From contig CAJCCX010000188.1 of assembly GCA_903961015.1 (NCBI GenBank), positions 1 through 37,248 of the forward strand: a DNA stretch of 37,248 nucleotides, in the 5' to 3' direction. The notes beneath the pieces are model-generated. The model did no database searches. It had not been told where the DNA came from and saw only the letters and a list, made by a program, of their open reading frames with translations. The first letter of the stretch is position 1. Each line of letters starts with the position of its first letter. Both the position numbers and the translations under genes were made by a program. This stretch comes from an uncultured bacterium. Its GTDB lineage: Bacteria > Planctomycetota > Phycisphaerae > Phycisphaerales > SM1A02. Of this stretch, positions 25,043 to 32,922 are shown one piece after another.

Positions 25043-25294
25043 ATGAAAAGTAACACCACAAGCAATAGACAGCAATTGATTCGAATGACTCAATCAGTAG
25101 TGTGCGCAGTGATTCTTTCGATCATCACTGCGGCGACAACTGGCTGCCAGAAGCCACTTTTTAACGAGAAAACTGCTCGAAATCAATTCGATACGTATGA
25201 CACGCTTCGACAGCAAAATCAACCGCTACTCGTTCCAGATGATTTTGGAAATCCGCAACCTGCGTTGCGAGCTCGACTTTCTCCGCAAAATTAA
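25043..25294 (+). CDS. Small lipoprotein (83 residues)
   Basis: The short product has a signal peptide ending 'TAATTGC' (Cys35) and a small mature part containing 'FDTYDTLRQQNQPL' and 'PDDFGNPQPALRARLSPQN'. The mature sequence reads like short planctomycete lipoproteins with a 'PALRARL' ending that I have seen beside envelope genes; this is recollection, not a search. Its position five bases after the previous lipoprotein, on the same strand, supports a real gene. Function is unknown. Confidence 0.65.
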   Translation: MKSNTTSNRQQLIRMTQSVVCAVILSIITAATTGCQKPLFNEKTARNQFDTYDTLRQQNQPLLVPDDFGNPQPALRARLSPQN

Positions 25295-25350
25295 TTCACG
25301 CTTGAAATTACAAAATTTACTCACGATTATGTGTTTTCCTTCCGATAAAG

Positions 25351-26139
25351 ATGATCGGAGTAAACGCACCAGTGAGTATTCAGAACACCAGTTCCATTCA
25401 TGCGAAGACCACCCAGTCTGTTTCGGTGTCTTCTTCGGTCGGCGGAGGTTCCAATGAAATTCGAACGACGCGCCGCCGCTTCACAGTTTGGGCGAGTTTT
25501 GTTGGCGGAATGACGGCAGTCGCAGGAATTTTGCTTGCTGGCGATCGAGGCGCTCCTTCCGTCAATGCAGCTGTCAACGTCACCATTGAAGGTCTTTCGC
25601 CGGTCAGCGATTCGTCGCTCATCCTTCCTCGAGATGCAAAGCCAATTACAGGACAATGGCAAGCGATCGTCATCCATCATTCAGCAACTCCGGCGGGGGA
25701 TTCGATCACACTCAATAGGCAACACACTGCATCTGGCCTTTCTGGGCTTGGGTATCACTTTGTGATTGGCAATGGGCAGGGTCTTGGCGATGGGCTTGTT
25801 GAAGTTGGATATCGATGGAATCGCCAACTCGCGGGAGCGCATGTTGCTGCAGCAACATCAACAGAAGGTCGAAATGGTTTGGATCGAACCAGCCTGTCGA
25901 CGGCTGATGCGGATCAATACAACCGGCATTCCATAGGAATTTGCATGATCGGAAATGGAAATCGCCGCGAGTTCACAGATCGCCAAATGCACGAATTGAT
26001 CACACTTGTGCGTGCATTACAGGCACAATTTGGGATTCCGGGGTCTGCGGTCTATCTGCATTCTGATTTGTCTAAGGTCAGCAGCCCAGGGAAATTTTTC
26101 CCAACGGCAGAGTTTGAAGCTCAAATTCGCAGACCGTAA
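25351..26139 (+). CDS. PGRP/Amidase_2-like peptidoglycan-binding or amidase protein
   Basis: The 262-residue protein has an N-terminal segment 'TTRRRFTVWASFVGG' followed by a hydrophobic helix, which could be a Tat signal or an anchor. An Amidase_2/PGRP domain follows from about residue 100. It has 'AIVIHHSATPAG' with the first zinc His at 109 or 110, 'LGYHFVIGNG' with the conserved Tyr135, 'NRHSIGICMIGN' and 'LHSDLSKVSSPGKFFP' with His237. Where catalytic members carry Cys (or Asp in AmpD) before the PG, this protein has Ser245. In animal PGRPs a Ser there marks forms without amidase activity. It may thus bind rather than cut peptidoglycan. It is the last gene before a predicted terminator at 26164. 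Confidence 0.85.
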   Translation: MIGVNAPVSIQNTSSIHAKTTQSVSVSSSVGGGSNEIRTTRRRFTVWASFVGGMTAVAGILLAGDRGAPSVNAAVNVTIEGLSPVSDSSLILPRDAKPITGQWQAIVIHHSATPAGDSITLNRQHTASGLSGLGYHFVIGNGQGLGDGLVEVGYRWNRQLAGAHVAAATSTEGRNGLDRTSLSTADADQYNRHSIGICMIGNGNRREFTDRQMHELITLVRALQAQFGIPGSAVYLHSDLSKVSSPGKFFPTAEFEAQIRRP

Positions 26140-26163
26140 CTATTTGGATTTGGTTCAATCCAA

Positions 26164-26187
26164 TTCGGATTTTCCCGAAATTTTTTT
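26164..26187 (+). terminator. Predicted intrinsic terminator after the PGRP-like gene
   Basis: TTCGG (26164-26168), a six-base loop and CCGAA (26175-26179) are followed by A and seven T (26181-26187). The stem is short but the T-run is strong. It lies 25 bases after the gene's stop and separates the rex unit from the kinase unit. Confidence 0.55.
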
Positions 26188-26193
26188 GCTTAA

Positions 26194-26230
26194 AAATGCA
26201 GATTGCAAATTGCATTTACATTGATATATT
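26194..26230 (+). promoter_or_regulatory. Candidate promoter with overlapping dyads before the kinase gene
   Basis: TTGCAA (26203-26208) and TATATT (26225-26230) are 16 bases apart and could be -35 and -10 elements. AAATGCA (26194-26200) and TGCATTT (26211-26217) form an inverted repeat around the -35. A second dyad, TGCAA-A-TTGCA (26204-26214), is nested in it. An operator for a dimeric regulator is possible; this is inference. Confidence 0.4.
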
Positions 26231-26325
26231 CTGTATGCCTCATTGGTTTCAATGCAATTAGGTATTGTTGCTTCTGGGATATTTTTGAGTTTTCAATCAT
26301 TACATTCCAAAGCGAAAGTTACCCA

Positions 26326-27186
26326 GTGAGTTCTAAAGTCATTCTTGATGATCTGTTTGGATACAAAGTTGTGGCCTTGCTTGGAGAGGGCGCACGCAGC
26401 AAGCTCTATGCAGTCAAAGATCGTCAGTCTGGCGCGACGTACGCACTCAAGCATGTTGTCATTGACGAAGCCCGAGATAAGGACGATCGTTATCTGAAGC
26501 AGGTTGATACGGAGTACGCAGCTCTGCGTGAATTGGATCATCCTGCAATTCGGAAAATGATTGCCTTGAAACGCGCTCGACCACTCTTGAAAGTGATGGA
26601 AGTTGGGCTTGTTCTTGAGCTGATCGATTCTTCTACGCTCGAAGAAGATCCTCCGAAGTTCCTACGTGATTATGTCCGCATCTTTGCGGAGGTCGCCGAA
26701 GGTCTTGCCCACATGCATGAAAAAGGATTTGTCCATGCGGATATGAAGACGGGCAACATCATGATGCCTGTTGGACGGGATTCCGAGAAGATCGCAAAGA
26801 TCATCGACTTGGGTCAGTCGTGCAAGATTGGAACAATCAAACCTCGATTTCAAGGTTCGCCTGGATACATGGCGCCGGAACAGTCCGCGAAAGAACCGAT
26901 TGTCGAGCGGACGGATGTTTATAACTTTGGCGCGACGATGTATCGGGCGTTAGTGCGGGATTATGCGGAAACAGTTCTTGTTCCAGGCAAATCCAAGTCG
27001 CGGGCGCCGGAAGAAGTTCCAGTCACAATTCCAGCATCAGAAAGAGTTCCTGGTTTGAGTAGCGAATTGTCGCTTCTTGTTTCGGAATGCTTGCATTTGA
27101 AGCTGGATCGACGCATTGATTCGATGCGAAAAGTTGCCAACAAACTGCGATCCCTTGAATCAACAGTGAACAATATTGCGCTTTGA
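26326..27186 (+). CDS. Serine/threonine protein kinase
   Basis: This 286-residue Hanks-type kinase has a glycine loop 'LLGEGARSKLYAV' (about 18-30), the VAIK lysine Lys42 ('YALKHV'), Glu63 and the catalytic loop 'HADMKTGN' (137-144). The metal-binding DLG is at 161-163 and 'GYMAPEQ' at 180-186. The HRD arginine is Ala, so it is a non-RD kinase, and DFG is DLG. Asp139, Lys141 and Asn144 are kept, so activity is likely. It has no membrane helix or sensor domain. I chose the GTG at 26326, preceded by GAAAG, over 26203, which would add 41 hydrophobic, unlike residues. The secreted tandem protease gene begins 35 bases later. Confidence 0.87.
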   Translation: MSSKVILDDLFGYKVVALLGEGARSKLYAVKDRQSGATYALKHVVIDEARDKDDRYLKQVDTEYAALRELDHPAIRKMIALKRARPLLKVMEVGLVLELIDSSTLEEDPPKFLRDYVRIFAEVAEGLAHMHEKGFVHADMKTGNIMMPVGRDSEKIAKIIDLGQSCKIGTIKPRFQGSPGYMAPEQSAKEPIVERTDVYNFGATMYRALVRDYAETVLVPGKSKSRAPEEVPVTIPASERVPGLSSELSLLVSECLHLKLDRRIDSMRKVANKLRSLESTVNNIAL

Positions 27187-27221
27187 TTTCGGATGGATTT
27201 CGCATTTCGTACAATCATTTC

Positions 27222-29417
27222 ATGCTTTGGTTGATTAGCCATGCGATTTTTTTGAGTGCTTTGGCTTTCGATCCGCCGACTCCCTTATTTGTTGATCAGT
27301 CAATCAAGGACATCGCCGCGGCCCAAACCCTTGAAGTGCGTGTTCAGAGTGCTCAAGCAAAAGTAAGGGGAGCGTGTGTTGGGTTGGAAATTTTGGACAC
27401 GCTTGGACCAAAGTCAAGCGGGAGTGGAACGATCATCTCGAAGGATGGCTGGATCATGACCGCTGGACATGTCTGCGGTATTCCAAATCTTGATGTCACT
27501 ATTTATTTCATGGATGGCACAACAGCAAAGGGAAAGACCGCGGGTTTGTACTGGGATGGGCTGAAAGATTGCGGATTGATTCGGTTCGATTCAACGGGGC
27601 GCGATTTAGTTGTTGCCGAACTTGGTTCGATGGAAGGAATCGAAGAAGGGGATTGGATCATTTCATTCGGCCACACTTATGGAATTGAAAAAGATCCATT
27701 TCGTCCGCCCGTATTACGGCTTGGGCGAATGCTCGGGGTGAACGATGGAGTGATCCTTATGGATGCCCCACTTTCTTCTGGTGATTCTGGCGGAGGAGTC
27801 TTTGACTTGGATGGTCGTCTCGTTGGAATAAATTCAACTGCAGGTCAAGAGCCAAGCCAGAATTCTGCAACAACGATCGATTTCGCAAAGAGTCGAATGA
27901 CAGACATGCAGCAAAGTGCTGCACAGGGGGAAGATGCTGATCTGGAGCGAGAAAAAAAGCAAAAAAAGTCCGGCCCAAATCAAAGGCAGGTCGTGATTCA
28001 GATGCCTTCGGGAAAGGCGCTCTATAAAGGAGAAGAAAAGAATCTGCAGGGTATCGCGCACGCAGTTGATCAGGCGATCTTGATGACAGTTGGCGTCTTC
28101 GTCGACGGGAAAATTGTGTGTTATGGAACTGTCGCAGATGCCTCAGGATTCATTCTCGCAAAAGCGTCAGAAGTTGGAAAAACCAGTAAGGACTTGATGG
28201 TTGCTCTGCCAGATGGATTGATGGTTTCAGGAAAGCGAATCGCAGTCGACCAAGAATTAGATCTTGTCTTGATTCAAACATCAGAACCGCTTGAAGTTCC
28301 AAAATTTTCTACCGATACAACTCCTGCTCTCGGGGCAATTCTTGTAACGGTTGGCCGTGATGGAAGTCCACTTGCGTTTGGCGTGCGGAGTTTGGATGAA
28401 TATCGTCCAGGTCGCAGCGATGTCACCGCTTCATATCTTGGAGTGCGCGCAAGAGAATCGAGTCCAGAAGAGCGAAGCCAGCATGGCGACCGTAGTGGAG
28501 TGATCTTGATGCAGGTCCCCCCTGGAATGCCGGCGGGACGTGCGGGACTTCGTGTTGGCGATTTTGTAACGCGAATCGCGGGAACTTTGGTCGCAACGCA
28601 AGAGGATCTCGGCGAGGCCGTGCGAAAGCACGCTGCGGGCGAAGTGATTGAAGTCATTCGAGTCAAAGATGATCAGGAAGAAGTGATTCGAGTGCGACTC
28701 GCAGCGCGGCCGAGGGAATTTGGTCCGCCGCCGTCCACTCCTAATTTCCCTGCAAGTAAACGTACAAGTGGATTTGGGCCTGTCATTCAGCACGACACGA
28801 CACTGCGCAGCGATCAAATTGGCGGGCCACTTGTCGATTTGAATGGCAACATTGTTGGTGTGAATATTGCGCGTGTCGATCGCACAAAGTCATACGCACT
28901 CTCATCCGCTGTTGTGAAAAGTGCGATTGACCGACTGGTGGCGCAAGCGAAAGATCAAACCGAACCATTGCAGATCGAAGATCCGCTGATATCAGGAATT
29001 GCGATACTGCAAGATGGACCACTCATTCGCCTTGATGCGAATAGTGCGGAAATTATTGGTGCGACACTGCGCTTTACGCAGGTTGAGGACACACCGAGTG
29101 CGCTGGATACTTGGGTTGATTCGAATGATTCTGCGAGATGGTTGGTCGAATTCACCAAGCCTGGCGATTATGCCGTGACAATCGTTCAATCGTGCGCGGA
29201 AGAGTTTGCTGGACAAGAATTCGAAGTTTCCTTTGGAGCAACAACTCTCAAAGGCAAGACCGAAGCAACCGCGGATTGGTCTGATTTCAAGAGTGTTGGC
29301 ATTGGATCGATTCATGTGGAAGCGATTGGACGCGCGATCATCGAAGTGAAGACTGGTGGATGGCTGAAGGGTCCGTTGATGAATTTGCATGGAATAGAGT
29401 TGAAGCGAACAAGCTGA
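27222..29417 (+). CDS. Secreted HtrA-like protein with active and degenerate protease domains plus PDZ
   Basis: The 731-residue product has a short signal peptide ('MLWLISHAIFLSALAF'). A first trypsin-like domain (about 45-225) has an intact triad: His83 in 'IMTAGHVCG', Asp116 in 'LKDCGLI' and Ser189 in 'SSGDSGGGVF'. A charged linker follows (235-255). A second HtrA-like domain (about 280-575) contains a PDZ domain (405-495) and has lost its His and Ser: 'ILAKASEV' has Ser316 for His, and 'SDQIGGP' has Ile533 for Ser. Asp347 remains. The C-terminal 590-731 region is beta-rich ('WLVEFTKPGDYAVTIVQSCA') and resembles carbohydrate-binding-like modules. It probably degrades or chaperones envelope proteins. 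An upstream in-frame TTG at 27183 would put 13 residues before the signal. Confidence 0.87.
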   Translation: MLWLISHAIFLSALAFDPPTPLFVDQSIKDIAAAQTLEVRVQSAQAKVRGACVGLEILDTLGPKSSGSGTIISKDGWIMTAGHVCGIPNLDVTIYFMDGTTAKGKTAGLYWDGLKDCGLIRFDSTGRDLVVAELGSMEGIEEGDWIISFGHTYGIEKDPFRPPVLRLGRMLGVNDGVILMDAPLSSGDSGGGVFDLDGRLVGINSTAGQEPSQNSATTIDFAKSRMTDMQQSAAQGEDADLEREKKQKKSGPNQRQVVIQMPSGKALYKGEEKNLQGIAHAVDQAILMTVGVFVDGKIVCYGTVADASGFILAKASEVGKTSKDLMVALPDGLMVSGKRIAVDQELDLVLIQTSEPLEVPKFSTDTTPALGAILVTVGRDGSPLAFGVRSLDEYRPGRSDVTASYLGVRARESSPEERSQHGDRSGVILMQVPPGMPAGRAGLRVGDFVTRIAGTLVATQEDLGEAVRKHAAGEVIEVIRVKDDQEEVIRVRLAARPREFGPPPSTPNFPASKRTSGFGPVIQHDTTLRSDQIGGPLVDLNGNIVGVNIARVDRTKSYALSSAVVKSAIDRLVAQAKDQTEPLQIEDPLISGIAILQDGPLIRLDANSAEIIGATLRFTQVEDTPSALDTWVDSNDSARWLVEFTKPGDYAVTIVQSCAEEFAGQEFEVSFGATTLKGKTEATADWSDFKSVGIGSIHVEAIGRAIIEVKTGGWLKGPLMNLHGIELKRTS

Positions 29418-29432
29418 GCAGAACGACATAAA

Positions 29433-29906
29433 ATGACGAAACAACTTCCCGATCACTGGCATTTACGATTTCTCGAACTCGCGGGTCGAATCGCAACTTG
29501 GAGCAAGGATCCATCGCGCGGAGTTGGCGCAGTGATCGTCTCGTCATCGAAGCAGATCATCAGTACTGGATTCAATGGTTTGCCACAAGGGATTGCAGAC
29601 CATCCCCAACGACTTGAGCGACCTGTGAAGTATGACTTGATTTGTCACGCAGAACTGAATGCGATCGTGCAATGCGCGCGCAACGGAGTCAGTCCAGTCG
29701 GATGCACGATGTATGCCACCTTCAGTCCTTGCGTGCAGTGTTCGCTGGCGATCATTCAAGCAGGGCTTGTCGAAGTTGTGACATACGAAGTTGCCAGCGA
29801 AGGCGATGAGCATTGGAAAAGATCTCATACGTTGGCATGCGAGTTGTTCGCCGAGGCAGGAGTGCGATACCGCACATTTCCCGCTTCGGTAACCTCTCAT
29901 TCATGA
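29433..29906 (+). CDS. dCMP deaminase-like cytidine/deoxycytidylate deaminase (ComEB type)
   Basis: The 157-residue zinc enzyme has HAE at 72-74 (zinc His and catalytic Glu) and 'FSPCVQCSLAII', with zinc cysteines 100 and 103. 'WSKDPSRGVGAVIV' and 'ISTGFNGLPQGI' are typical of dCMP deaminases, which turn dCMP into dUMP for thymidylate synthesis. The residues 'HPQRLERPVKYDLICHAELN' match the substrate loop of this family. It starts 15 bases after the protease-like gene and overlaps the next gene by four bases (ATGA). Its presence between an envelope protease and a secreted DUF1579-like protein is probably just operon packing. CMP/dCMP specificity is inferred. Confidence 0.9.
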   Translation: MTKQLPDHWHLRFLELAGRIATWSKDPSRGVGAVIVSSSKQIISTGFNGLPQGIADHPQRLERPVKYDLICHAELNAIVQCARNGVSPVGCTMYATFSPCVQCSLAIIQAGLVEVVTYEVASEGDEHWKRSHTLACELFAEAGVRYRTFPASVTSHS

Positions 29907-30811
29907 TCAAGAAATCAAATCCGTTTATTGCAGGCGTCGCATTTGGTATCGCTGCAAGTGCAGCACTAGTCTGTGTTTTTGCAGCTTCTTCGCAGGAGCA
30001 ATCACCGCCGGCAGGGAATACTGCGGCACCAGCCGCGCCCGCGCCCACTGGGCCGATCACTCCAGCTGGTGCAGATGATGCGCAAGCCTTGGCGTTATTC
30101 ACTCAATTCGTTGGAACATGGGATGTGCAAGGTGTCGCAACTTCTGCTGACGGAAAAACAAGTGGACCATTTCGCGGCGAGTCTCAGTTCGGTTGGATCC
30201 TTGGAGGAAATTTTCTCTCGGGCGATCATGTGCTGTGGAATACAGATGGCGCTGCATTGCAATCAATTGATTTGATGGGGTTCACTCCTGGAGTTGGATT
30301 TACGCGCAGCGAAATCACCAACGGCGATCGCTCGATGTTTCTTTCGGCAGGGATGAATGATGATGCTGCTCGTGCGTTGACATTTGTGACATCGAATCCT
30401 TTGACTACTGTCAGCGGCAAGCAGCGTTCGATATCAACAACATTTATTTTTGGATTTGATGGTTCGATCACTTGGAACACGCAATTTCAAATCGACGATC
30501 AGCCTGCGGGATCGGTCAAATTGACTCTCACTCGCACTAGTGCTGTTCCTGGAATTTCGACTCCTAACACGCCGTATGGCGCTCCAATGACAGCGCAAGG
30601 TGCGGGCGCAAATGCTGAGGCAAACGGTGGAAGCTTCATCGTGCAGACTCCTCAAGGAATGGCGGTGACTCGTGCTCCACAAACAGCCGCTGAAAATCAA
30701 CAGTTGATGTCAGCTATGATGAAGCAACGACAGCAAATGCAGGCGCAGATGAACACGATGCAAGGTCAAGTGCCTGACATGTCTAGATCGATGACCGGAG
30801 TGGTGCAGTAA
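29903..30811 (+). CDS. Exported DUF1579-like protein
   Basis: The 302-residue product has an N-terminal hydrophobic segment ('FIAGVAFGIAASAALVCVFA'), a signal peptide or anchor. A Pro/Ala-rich linker and a domain starting 'ALALFTQFVGTWDVQGVATS' follow. 'GESQFGWILGGNFLSGDHVL', 'LMGFTPGVGFTRSEITNGDR' and 'GTW...G.FL' spacing match DUF1579, a lipocalin-like beta barrel of unknown role. The C-terminal 60 residues are Gln/Met-rich ('MMKQRQQMQAQMNTMQGQV'). The ATG lies inside the deaminase stop (ATGA), so translational coupling is likely. A GTG or ATG further upstream in frame would overlap the deaminase by about 90 bases. Confidence 0.8.
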   Translation: MIKKSNPFIAGVAFGIAASAALVCVFAASSQEQSPPAGNTAAPAAPAPTGPITPAGADDAQALALFTQFVGTWDVQGVATSADGKTSGPFRGESQFGWILGGNFLSGDHVLWNTDGAALQSIDLMGFTPGVGFTRSEITNGDRSMFLSAGMNDDAARALTFVTSNPLTTVSGKQRSISTTFIFGFDGSITWNTQFQIDDQPAGSVKLTLTRTSAVPGISTPNTPYGAPMTAQGAGANAEANGGSFIVQTPQGMAVTRAPQTAAENQQLMSAMMKQRQQMQAQMNTMQGQVPDMSRSMTGVVQ

Positions 30812-30820
30812 AATCCTGAA

Positions 30821-31393
30821 ATGATACGACTCGCAGTTTTTATCGCAATCGCTTCCGCATGGACTGCTGTCCTTGTGGTTGTTGGCGCGTATGCGGGATG
30901 GACATTCGTTGCGATGAAGCAAGTAGGCGTGACAAGCCTGAGTGATACTGGGTTGGCGACCATCGAGCCGGCTCTTCTCTCGAGATATGTTGGCGGGCAA
31001 ATCACACGAATGCCATTCGAAGTAATCAATATCACAAGTATTTTCTTGCCAGCAATTCTCGCTTCGTTGATCGGAGGTCGGCCCTTAAAGTCGCAGCAAG
31101 TGGGATCGATGCTTTGGCTGCACAGAGGCGTACTTGTTGTGCTTGCCGCTGCCATTTGGTGCGCATTCGTTTCGGTACAACTGGGATTCAAATTGAACGA
31201 CGCATCGGGGCAATATTGGACAGCTGTCGTTGCTCATGATGCTTCCGCGACTTCGATTGCGAAGGATGCGCTTGATGCGGTGCATGGTCGTGCGCAATCG
31301 ACCTATCTTTCGTTGGTGGGACTCGCCACATTGTCAACGGTTTTAGGCGCGACATTACTGACTCGGCGCAGTGCGTTAATCTCTCGCACATGA
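30821..31393 (+). CDS. Integral membrane protein of unknown function
   Basis: The 190-residue protein has about four membrane helices: 3-30 ('LAVFIAIASAWTAVLVVVGA'), a stretch around 67-84 ('INITSIFLPAILASLIG'), 100-125 ('WLHRGVLVVLAAAIWCAFVS') and 163-180 ('YLSLVGLATLSTVLGATLL'). Between helices lie short loops with 'HDASATSIAKDALDAVHGRA'. The layout is like DUF4149-type small membrane proteins, but this is a weak resemblance. It starts nine bases after the DUF1579-like gene and ends in a four-base overlap with the SDR gene, so it belongs to the same operon. Confidence 0.7.
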   Translation: MIRLAVFIAIASAWTAVLVVVGAYAGWTFVAMKQVGVTSLSDTGLATIEPALLSRYVGGQITRMPFEVINITSIFLPAILASLIGGRPLKSQQVGSMLWLHRGVLVVLAAAIWCAFVSVQLGFKLNDASGQYWTAVVAHDASATSIAKDALDAVHGRAQSTYLSLVGLATLSTVLGATLLTRRSALISRT

Positions 31394-32208
31394 ACAGCAG
31401 CAACGATTCAAATCACTTCTCACTTCATTCGCGTCACGCTCTTGTTGGTGGTGCAACCCAAGGCATCGGGCGCGCGTGCGCGGAAGCCTTCGCAAATGCC
31501 GGCGCATCTGTCACGCTCGTTGGGCGAAATCCTGATGGACTGAAGAAGGTGCTCGCAGAACTTCCGTCACCGTGCGGATCTTCGCAAACACATCGAATGT
31601 TGCTGGTGGATTATGCAGATTGGCGTGCAGTTGGAGTCGCGGTCGACGCACATGTTGCTGCGCATGGTGTGGTGCATATCGTCCTGCATAACACTGGTGG
31701 TCCAGCGCCAGGTCCCGCAATTGATTCCAAGCCAGAAGATTTCGCGCGCGCATTCGAACAACATGTGTTGACTGGTCAAGCGATCGTGCAGGCATGTGCG
31801 CCAGGAATGCGCGATGCAAAGTATGGACGGATCATCAACATCACTAGCACATCTGTCTTGACGCCCATTCGTGGGCTTGGAGTTTCCAACACGATTCGTG
31901 CGGCGGTTGCGAATTGGGCGCGATCGCTTGCAGGCGAACTTGCGCCACTCGGGATCACGGTCAATACGATCTTGCCGGGATTCACAAAGACTGCAAGGCT
32001 TGATGCGATTTTCAAAGGCCGCGCGTCTCGTTCTGGATCGAGCATTGATGAGATTGAGCGCGGTGCGATCGCAACGATTCCGATGGCACGACTCGGCGAG
32101 GCAAGTGAGATTGCATCAGTCGCGCTTTTCTTGGCTTCGCCAGCGGCGAGTTATCTCACGGGTGTCAATCTTCCGGTCGATGGTGGTCGAACGGCGATGC
32201 AGAGTTGA
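31390..32208 (+). CDS. SDR-family protein with altered catalytic residues
   Basis: The 272-residue classical SDR has the cofactor motif GGATQGIG (20-27), 'LHNTGGPAPGPAIDSKPEDF' and the C-terminal 'SYLTGVNLPVDGGRT'. The usual catalytic YxxxK is missing: the aligned segment reads 'LGVSNTIRAAVANWARSLA', giving Ser for Tyr and Arg for Lys. A Ser in 'NITSTSVLTPIRG' is kept. Such Tyr-less members exist in a 3-oxoacyl-ACP reductase-like subgroup whose reaction is unclear to me. It overlaps the membrane gene by four bases and precedes the cyclase gene by three. The substrate is unknown. Confidence 0.85.
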   Translation: MNSSNDSNHFSLHSRHALVGGATQGIGRACAEAFANAGASVTLVGRNPDGLKKVLAELPSPCGSSQTHRMLLVDYADWRAVGVAVDAHVAAHGVVHIVLHNTGGPAPGPAIDSKPEDFARAFEQHVLTGQAIVQACAPGMRDAKYGRIINITSTSVLTPIRGLGVSNTIRAAVANWARSLAGELAPLGITVNTILPGFTKTARLDAIFKGRASRSGSSIDEIERGAIATIPMARLGEASEIASVALFLASPAASYLTGVNLPVDGGRTAMQS

Positions 32209-32211
32209 ACG

Positions 32212-32865
32212 ATGGGTGCGCATGGAGAAATCATCGATATTTCATCACGCATTTCGCAGCGTCTTGCAGTGTTTCCAGGAGATGTTTCTCCGACGCGTGA
32301 AGTTGCATTCGATATGAAGCGCGGAGATGCGATGACGCTGAGTGCGCTTCGAACCACAGTTCATGTTGGATCGCACGCTGATGCGCCGAGTCACTATGGA
32401 TTGAATGGTCGCACCATGGAGCAGCAGCCTCTCCATTTATATTGGGGCCCATGCGAAGTTGTTCGTGTTCGAGCGGATCGAGTTGGCGTAATCAAACGAT
32501 TCGGTCGTGCCGATCTGGATGTGGCAGAGAAGTGGGTGCCTTCTGTTGCACGATTGTTGATTGCGACGGGGTCTTATACAAACCCTGATGTTTGGTCGAC
32601 AGATTTTCTCGCACTCGATCCTGCGTTTGTTGATTGGCTCGCAGATGCAGGAGTGAGGCTTGTTGGTGTCGATACGCCGAGCGTTGATACTGCGGAGTCG
32701 AAAGATCTTCCATCGCACGCAAGATTCTTTGCGCACGATGTCGCAATTCTTGAAGGACTTGTGTTGACAGGCGTTGACGCGGGGCGTTACGAGCTTTGCG
32801 CTTTGCCGCTGAAGCTTGAGGGTTTCGATGGCAGTCCCATTCGTGCCGTGCTGCGCAGAGAATGA
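32212..32865 (+). CDS. KynB-like arylformamidase / cyclase family hydrolase
   Basis: This 217-residue metal-dependent hydrolase has the metal-binding HVGSHADAPSHY (51-62), the HxGxHxDAPxH signature of the cyclase (arylformamidase, KynB) family. 'VDTPSVDTAESKDLPSHARF' and 'AGRYELCALPLKLEGFDGSP' also match KynB. KynB turns N-formylkynurenine into kynurenine in tryptophan breakdown. No tryptophan dioxygenase or kynureninase gene is in the window, so another amide or ester substrate is possible. It begins three bases after the SDR stop and ends 57 bases before the sulfatase start. Confidence 0.86.
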   Translation: MGAHGEIIDISSRISQRLAVFPGDVSPTREVAFDMKRGDAMTLSALRTTVHVGSHADAPSHYGLNGRTMEQQPLHLYWGPCEVVRVRADRVGVIKRFGRADLDVAEKWVPSVARLLIATGSYTNPDVWSTDFLALDPAFVDWLADAGVRLVGVDTPSVDTAESKDLPSHARFFAHDVAILEGLVLTGVDAGRYELCALPLKLEGFDGSPIRAVLRRE

Positions 32866-32922
32866 AGCCTCACTCGATTCGCTTTGGAGATTGCTCATTG
32901 TGTCGATACATTGATTGAATCT

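Noticed and set aside
25535-25765. Alternative frame inside the PGRP-like gene
   Set aside because: The main frame carries the amidase motifs; this one carries none.
26203-26325. Longer N terminus for the kinase from an ATG at 26203
   Set aside because: It would add 41 hydrophobic, Cys-rich residues and overlap the candidate promoter. The GTG at 26326 has a GAAAG and starts next to the kinase domain.
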